Assembly (NCBI RefSeq): GCF_013032505.1
Contig: NZ_WQCG01000009.1
Location: 1 to 64,000 of the forward strand
Direction: 5' to 3'
Source of the DNA: Ruegeria atlantica
Lineage (GTDB): Bacteria > Pseudomonadota > Alphaproteobacteria > Rhodobacterales > Rhodobacteraceae
Length of the DNA: 64,000 nt
The notes under the pieces: model-generated
Database searches by the model: none
The model's input: only the letters and a program-made list of their open reading frames with translations
What the model was told of the DNA's origin: nothing
Shown: in pieces, positions 59,770 to 64,000 of the stretch
How positions within the stretch are numbered: the first letter of the stretch is position 1
Layout of the letters: every line of letters begins with the position of its first letter
Translations under genes and position numbers: made by a program

Positions 59770-60945
59770 TCAGAGCCGCTCAAAGGCGATGGCGATGCCC
59801 TGTCCGCCACCAATACACATGGTGACCAGGCCTTTGGACCCGCCAATGCGTTCCAGTTCATACAGCGCCTTCAAGGTGATGATTGCACCCGTGGCGCCCA
59901 CTGGGTGCCCCAAAGCAATCGCGCCTCCGTTCGGGTTTACCTTAGCGGCGTCCAGACCCAGTTCCTTGTTAACGGCCAATGCCTGTGACGCGAAGGCTTC
60001 GTTGCTTTCGATCACATCAAAATCCTCGACCGACAGACCCGTGCGCGCCATCAGGTTCTGAACTGCGGGAACCGGTCCGATTCCCATGACCTCCGGGCGA
60101 ACACCAGCGTGGCCATATCCCAGAATGCGCGCTTTGGGTTTCAGACCCGCTTTTTCCGCAGCTTCCGCTGTGGCAAGAACCATTGCGGCCGCCCCATCAT
60201 TGATGCCCGATGCGTTTCCAGCGGTCACGCGACCGTCTTTCTTGAATGCCGGACGCAGACCAGCCAGAGCCTCAGCCGAGGTCTTTTTCGGGTGCTCGTC
60301 GACCATGAAATCGACCATGTCCCGCTTCACTTTGACCTGAACCGGAGCGATCTGACTTTCGAAATAGCCCGACTCGATGGCCGCTGCTGCGCGAGTCTGG
60401 CTTGTCAGGGCAAACTCATCCATCTGCTCGCGGGTGACCTGATGTTCATCTGCAACATTTTCGGCCGTCACACCCATATGTCCGGTGCGAAAGGGGCAAT
60501 TCAGCGCGCCGAGCATCATGTCCAGAGACTTGACGTCCCCCATCTTCGCGCCCCAACGCGCCTGAGGGACAATATACGGGCTGCGCGACATGCTTTCGGC
60601 CCCTCCGGCCACAGCAAACTCCGCATCGCCCAGCATCAGCGATTGCACTGCGGATACAATCGCCTGCGCGCCCGAACCGCACAGGCGGTTCACGTTCATC
60701 GCAGGTGTTTCGTTTGGTATTCCCGCTTGTTTTGCAGCGGCGCGCGACAGGTACATGTCGCGTGGCTCAGTGTTAATGACATGACCAAAAACCACGCTGC
60801 CAATCTGGGTCGGCTCGACCCCCGAACGCTCCATAGCCGCTTCCGTCACCACGGTTGCAAGATCAATCGGTGCGGTTGAGGCCAGCGCCCCGCCAAATGT
60901 GCCGATCGCGGTGCGGGCACCATCAAGAATCACGATGTCTTTCAT
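59770..60945 (-). CDS. Acetyl-CoA C-acetyltransferase (thiolase)
   Basis: This 391-residue degradative/biosynthetic thiolase has the nucleophilic cysteine at residue 89 (NRLCGSGAQAIVSA), the catalytic His in the GHPVGATGA element and the second Cys in MCIGGGQG at the C-terminus. It joins or splits acetyl-CoA units in fatty-acid, polyhydroxybutyrate or ketogenic metabolism. The start at 60945 follows AGAGGAGAAGAGAC. No phaB or acetoacetate gene is adjacent, so the exact pathway is open. Stop and start are typical of PhaA/AtoB-sized proteins. Confidence 0.95.
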   Translation of the reverse strand: MKDIVILDGARTAIGTFGGALASTAPIDLATVVTEAAMERSGVEPTQIGSVVFGHVINTEPRDMYLSRAAAKQAGIPNETPAMNVNRLCGSGAQAIVSAVQSLMLGDAEFAVAGGAESMSRSPYIVPQARWGAKMGDVKSLDMMLGALNCPFRTGHMGVTAENVADEHQVTREQMDEFALTSQTRAAAAIESGYFESQIAPVQVKVKRDMVDFMVDEHPKKTSAEALAGLRPAFKKDGRVTAGNASGINDGAAAMVLATAEAAEKAGLKPKARILGYGHAGVRPEVMGIGPVPAVQNLMARTGLSVEDFDVIESNEAFASQALAVNKELGLDAAKVNPNGGAIALGHPVGATGAIITLKALYELERIGGSKGLVTMCIGGGQGIAIAFERL

Positions 60946-61056
60946 GTCTCTTCTCCTCTGGGATTTGGCGGAACTATGCATCTGCGGCATCAGGCTGTCC
61001 CATGGAACGTACCGTCACAAGCAGAATTGACATAAGGCGGGCAAACGCGCATGAGA

Positions 61057-61072
61057 TTCCGTCATGACGGAA
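61057..61072. promoter_or_regulatory. Perfect 16-bp palindrome over the start codon of the XRE-cupin gene
   Basis: TTCCGTCATGACGGAA is its own reverse complement and contains the ATG at 61064. The same TTCC-N8-GGAA arrangement recurs before kbl at 61675-61690, suggesting a shared regulator. Confidence 0.6.
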
Positions 61073-61627
61073 AACCCAGACGATATCCTGACGCGACTGC
61101 CCGCTCGCCTGAAAGAGGCGCGCAGGGCCAAAGGCCTGTCGCTTGAAGCCGTGGCGAACCTGAGCGGCGTATCCAGATCCATGGTCAGCCAGATCGAACG
61201 GGGTGAAAGCAGCCCGACGATCTCGACCCTGTGGAATCTGACCCGTGCCTTGCAGGTGGATTTTGCCGGGTTGCTGGAAGAAGCGAACAGCGCGGACCAG
61301 ATCGAAGTACTCAGGAAGTCCGAAGTGCCCAGCATCGACAACATGGGTCAAAAATGCCGGATTCGCATTCTGTCACCGCCCGAAGAGGCAGGTGGGCACG
61401 AGGTCTACGACATTGAATTCGACAAAGACGGCGCACTGAACAGTCAGCCCCATGCCCGAGGCGCACGAGAGCAACTGACCGTGCTGGAGGGCGCCGTACG
61501 CGTGACATCCGGCACTGCTGTCAGTGACCTGCAGCAGGGTGACACCGCACGCTATGCGGCGGATGTGGCGCATTCGATCATCGCCAATGGACCTGCGCGG
61601 GTCTTCCTGATCGTCAAAAACGCCTGA
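61064..61627 (+). CDS. XRE-family regulator with C-terminal cupin
   Basis: This 187-residue regulator has an N-terminal XRE/Cro helix-turn-helix at residues 10-65 (ANLSGVSRSMVSQIERGESSPTISTLW) and a C-terminal cupin domain (about 100-185, HARGAREQLTVLEGAVRVTSG) that probably binds a small ligand. This layout is common for regulators of amino-acid and polyamine metabolism (PuuR/SutR-like). It lies just before kbl/tdh and is followed by a terminator, so it forms its own transcript. Control of kbl is inferred from matching palindromes. Confidence 0.9.
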   Translation: MTENPDDILTRLPARLKEARRAKGLSLEAVANLSGVSRSMVSQIERGESSPTISTLWNLTRALQVDFAGLLEEANSADQIEVLRKSEVPSIDNMGQKCRIRILSPPEEAGGHEVYDIEFDKDGALNSQPHARGAREQLTVLEGAVRVTSGTAVSDLQQGDTARYAADVAHSIIANGPARVFLIVKNA

Positions 61628-61633
61628 CCCCGG

Positions 61634-61660
61634 AAAAAATCCGCCTTCACGGATTTTTTT
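61634..61660 (+). terminator. Intrinsic terminator of the XRE-cupin gene
   Basis: AAAAAATCCG (61634-61643) and CGGATTTTTT (61650-61659) form a 10-bp stem with a 6-base loop, ending in a T-run. Confidence 0.92.
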
Positions 61661-61669
61661 CTCGTATAT

Positions 61670-61695
61670 TGTAATTCCCCCATTCAGGAATTACA
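61670..61695. promoter_or_regulatory. Inverted repeat upstream of kbl
   Basis: TGTAATTCC (61670-61678) and GGAATTACA (61687-61695) are perfect inverted arms separated by 8 bases, immediately after the terminator of the regulator gene. The TTCC-N8-GGAA core equals the spacing of the palindrome on the XRE-cupin start codon. Confidence 0.6.
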
Positions 61696-61737
61696 TCCGT
61701 TATGTTAGATATGCGACTCAGACAAACGGAGACCGCC

Positions 61738-62922
61738 ATGGCTGATGCATTCCTGTCCCACATCACGGACACCCTCGCGCAGATCGAATCTGAGGGTCTG
61801 TACAAACGCGAACGAATGATCACCTCGCCTCAGGGCGGTGAGATTACGGTGGGCGACAAACAAGTCATCAACTTGTGCGCCAACAACTATCTGGGTCTGG
61901 CCGATCACCCCGCTCTGATCGACGCCGCCAAAGATGCTATGGAACCCAAGGGATTCGGCATGGCCTCGGTCCGGTTCATCTGCGGCACGCAGGACATTCA
62001 CCGTGAATTGGAACAACGGCTGGCAAACTTCCTGAACAAGGACGACTCCATTTTGTTTGCCGCCTGTTTCGATGCGAACGGAGGACTGTTTGAGCCTTTG
62101 TTAGGGCCTGAAGACGCCATCATCTCGGACGGTCTGAACCACGCCTCGATCATCGACGGCGTTCGGTTGTGCAAGGCCAAGCGCTATCGCTACCTGAACA
62201 ATGACATGAACGATCTTGAGGCTTGGCTTAAACAGGCACGCGAGGATGGGGCTCGACATATCATGATCGCGACCGATGGTGTGTTCTCGATGGATGGCTA
62301 TTTGGCCAACCTGCCGAAAATCCGAGAGCTGGCCGACAAATACGACGCCATCGTCATGGTGGATGACTGCCACGCGACAGGCTTTATGGGGCCGAACGGC
62401 GCGGGCACACCGGATCACTTCGGCGTCGATGTGGACATTCTGACGGGAACCTTGGGCAAGGCACTTGGGGGGGCAATCGGCGGTTACATCGCCGGGCCGC
62501 AGCCAGTGATCGATCTGCTACGGCAGCGGGCGCGGCCCTATCTGTTCTCAAACTCGCTGCCACCGTCTATTGTCGCTGCTGGTCTCGAGGCAATTCGACT
62601 GGTCGAAGAAGGCGACATGCTGCGCGCGCAACTGTTCGGCAACGCAAAATACTGGCGCGCAGGGCTTGAGAAGCTGGGCTTTGATCTTCTGCCTGGTGAG
62701 CATCCGATTGTCCCGGTCATGTTGGGCGAGGCGCAGCTGGCGCAAGACATGGCATCAAGACTGTTCGACGAAGGCGTCTATGTCTCGGGCTTCTTCTTTC
62801 CAGTCGTTCCACGCGGTCAGGCGCGGATCAGGACGCAGATGAACGCAGCTCTGACAAAGGATGAACTGGACCGCGCGCTGGCCGCCTTTGGCAAAGTCGG
62901 CAAAGAGTTGGGAGTGATTTAA
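61738..62922 (+). CDS. kbl: 2-amino-3-ketobutyrate CoA ligase (glycine C-acetyltransferase)
   Basis: This 394-residue PLP enzyme converts 2-amino-3-oxobutanoate and CoA to glycine and acetyl-CoA, the second step of threonine degradation after Tdh. The family features are NLCANNYLGLADHPALIDAA near residue 40, GFGMASVRFICGT, the metal/PLP aspartate in MVDDCHATGFMGPNG and the Schiff-base lysine in TGTLGKALGGAIGG. The ATG at 61738 follows GGAGACCGCC; a frame from 61702 is possible but less likely. The stop overlaps the next start by one base. Confidence 0.96.
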   Translation: MADAFLSHITDTLAQIESEGLYKRERMITSPQGGEITVGDKQVINLCANNYLGLADHPALIDAAKDAMEPKGFGMASVRFICGTQDIHRELEQRLANFLNKDDSILFAACFDANGGLFEPLLGPEDAIISDGLNHASIIDGVRLCKAKRYRYLNNDMNDLEAWLKQAREDGARHIMIATDGVFSMDGYLANLPKIRELADKYDAIVMVDDCHATGFMGPNGAGTPDHFGVDVDILTGTLGKALGGAIGGYIAGPQPVIDLLRQRARPYLFSNSLPPSIVAAGLEAIRLVEEGDMLRAQLFGNAKYWRAGLEKLGFDLLPGEHPIVPVMLGEAQLAQDMASRLFDEGVYVSGFFFPVVPRGQARIRTQMNAALTKDELDRALAAFGKVGKELGVI

Positions 62923-63872
62923 TGATCCTTCCCTCTGTGATCCCCGCGATTGGGAACACACCTTTAGTCGACCTGTCGCGCATTTGCCAGCGACTGGATC
63001 TGGATGGCCGCATTCTGGCCAAGCTGGATTACCTGCTGCCGGGCTTCTCGAAGAAGGACCGCGCAGCAAGGTCAATTGTCGAACTGGCGCGCGCAGAAGG
63101 CACCCTGTCACCGGGGCAGACGGTTGTTGAACTGACCTCGGGAAATATGGGCACTGGGCTGGCGATTGTCTGCGGCATTCTGGGGCATCCTTTTGTCGCG
63201 GTCATGAGCGCCGGAAACTCGGTTGAGCGAGCGCGAATGATGCGTGCCCTTGGGGCCGAAGTCGTCATTGTCCCACAGGCCGAAGGCAGTAAACCCGGCG
63301 AGGTTTCTGGCGCGGACCTGGCTTTGGTGGACGAGGTCGCACAACGCGTTACAGCCGACCGAAACGCCTTTCGGGCCGATCAATTCGGTCATTCCGGTAA
63401 CCCCAAATCGCATGCCACGGGTACGGGGCCGGAAATCTGGGAGCAATCCGGCGGCACCGTTACGGCCTTTTGCGATTTTGCAGGTTCCGGCGGCACTCTA
63501 GCCGGGGTCGCTACCTTTCTCACCCCGCACGGAGTGCGCTGTTATGCCGTGGAACCCGAAGGCGCGCGGGCTATCGCTGGCGAAGCCATCATCAATCCCG
63601 ATCACCCGATTCAGGGCGGCGGCTATGCGATGGACGATCTGGTTCATCTGAACGGCACATCTGTGGCCGGGCATCTGTCGGTGTCGAGCGAGGCGGCGCG
63701 GGACGGGGCGCGGATGCTGGCCCGAACCGAAGGCATTTTCGCAGGCTACTCGGCAGGCGCAAACCTTGCTGGGGCGATTGAACTGTTGCGCGGTCCGGAA
63801 AAGGGCGGCTGCGTAGCGATTGTGATGTGTGACAGTGGGCTGAAGTACCTGTCGACCGATTTGTGGGAGTGA
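62922..63872 (+). CDS. PLP-dependent cysteine-synthase-family enzyme
   Basis: This 316-residue fold-type II PLP enzyme (cysteine synthase/cystathionine beta-synthase family) has IPAIGNTPLVDLSRIC at the start, the lysine segment LPGFSKKDRAARSIVELA, the TSGNMGTGLAIVCGILG substrate loop and a GSGGTLAGVATFL phosphate loop. It is shorter than true CysK by a few residues and the Lys segment differs from the typical NPxGSxKDR, so it may not make cysteine. It sits between kbl and tdh, which suggests a part in threonine, serine or glycine metabolism, for example as a dehydratase-like enzyme. That is inference. Confidence 0.88.
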   Translation: MILPSVIPAIGNTPLVDLSRICQRLDLDGRILAKLDYLLPGFSKKDRAARSIVELARAEGTLSPGQTVVELTSGNMGTGLAIVCGILGHPFVAVMSAGNSVERARMMRALGAEVVIVPQAEGSKPGEVSGADLALVDEVAQRVTADRNAFRADQFGHSGNPKSHATGTGPEIWEQSGGTVTAFCDFAGSGGTLAGVATFLTPHGVRCYAVEPEGARAIAGEAIINPDHPIQGGGYAMDDLVHLNGTSVAGHLSVSSEAARDGARMLARTEGIFAGYSAGANLAGAIELLRGPEKGGCVAIVMCDSGLKYLSTDLWE

Positions 63873-63891
63873 CCAAATGCGACCCAACACC

Positions 63892-64000
63892 ATGAAAGCG
63901 CTTGAGAAATCCAAGCCCGAAGAAGGTCTGTGGATGGTGCAGGCCCCCGTACCAGAGATCGGCCCGGAAGAGGTTCTGATCCGCATCAACAAGACCGGGA
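63892..64000 (+). CDS. tdh: L-threonine 3-dehydrogenase, start only
   Basis: The window ends 109 bases into this gene. The visible 36 residues (MKALEKSKPEEGLWMVQAPV onwards to INKTG) match the Tdh N-terminus closely. The full enzyme oxidises threonine to 2-amino-3-oxobutanoate, the substrate of Kbl. The ATG at 63892 gives the family N-terminus; an ATG at 63877 would add five residues. It belongs with kbl in one operon, with the cysteine-synthase-like gene between. Confidence 0.92.
   Translation, partial: MKALEKSKPEEGLWMVQAPVPEIGPEEVLIRINKTG

Overview
This window looks like a chromosomal segment from a Roseobacter-group alphaproteobacterium (Rhodobacterales). The evidence is gene content and order rather than rRNA, which is absent. 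The replication-start genes dnaA, dnaN, recF and gyrB lie together beside an rpsT / enoyl-CoA hydratase / mutM / ubiE / ubiB block. Other typical features are a DNA polymerase IV with an N-terminal zinc ribbon, an orphan ectoine synthase, a tripartite tricarboxylate (TTT) transporter, kbl/tdh, and several Tat-exported enzymes. There is no phage, insertion sequence or CRISPR array. One tRNA (Val, GAC) is present.

Layout. 0.2-19.6 kb is mixed housekeeping and stress genes: msrPQ, a cyclase-family hydrolase, a methyltransferase, clpB, pyrF, a Nudix hydrolase, dinB, an N-formylglutamate amidohydrolase-like gene, tRNA-Val, rpmJ, a COG0523 GTPase with DUF1826, an Fe(III)-binding protein, an outer-membrane barrel, a phospholipase-D-like lipoprotein, and a nucleotidyl cyclase fused to an alpha/beta hydrolase. 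19.7-22.2 kb is a small regulon: a GbsR/MarR-type regulator, DUF4166 and a saccharopine-dehydrogenase-like protein, with matching palindromes at the regulator and at the target operon. 22.5-28.5 kb is a self-contained protein-sorting island: an exosortase fused to an EpsI-like domain, one VIT/vWA protein carrying a PEP-CTERM-type tail, and a dedicated response regulator and histidine kinase. 28.7-30.8 kb has an ectC without ectA/ectB, an unusual short-chain dehydrogenase and a divergent LysR regulator.

31.3-40.5 kb is a catabolic island for an unknown acid sugar or hydroxy acid. One arm holds tctCBA, a small monooxygenase-like protein, a lactonase-like metallohydrolase, an OtnK-type kinase and an OtnC-type decarboxylase, nearly all joined by 1-4 nt overlaps. 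The divergent arm holds an isopropylmalate/tartrate-dehydrogenase-like enzyme, a Gfo/Idh oxidoreductase and a GntR/FCD regulator. 40.7-46.1 kb is accessory: a Tat-exported nitroreductase-like protein with a MarR regulator and two palindromes two helical turns apart, a beta-propeller, a 56-residue secreted peptide, CIA30, TspO, a secreted protein, a SnoaL-like protein and a decayed glyoxalase-family fragment.

46.2-64 kb is mainly core: gyrB, a TetR/carboxymuconolactone-decarboxylase pair, recF, dnaN, dnaA, rpsT, enoyl-CoA hydratase, mutM, ubiE, ubiB and a thiolase. It ends with a threonine/glycine module: an XRE-cupin regulator, kbl, a cysteine-synthase-like enzyme and tdh, which is cut by the window end. 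No cluster of DnaA boxes was found by eye, so the replication origin itself is not claimed. The best candidates for a little-described system are the exosortase island and the acid-sugar island. Several operator palindromes that sit on or beside start codons are also notable.
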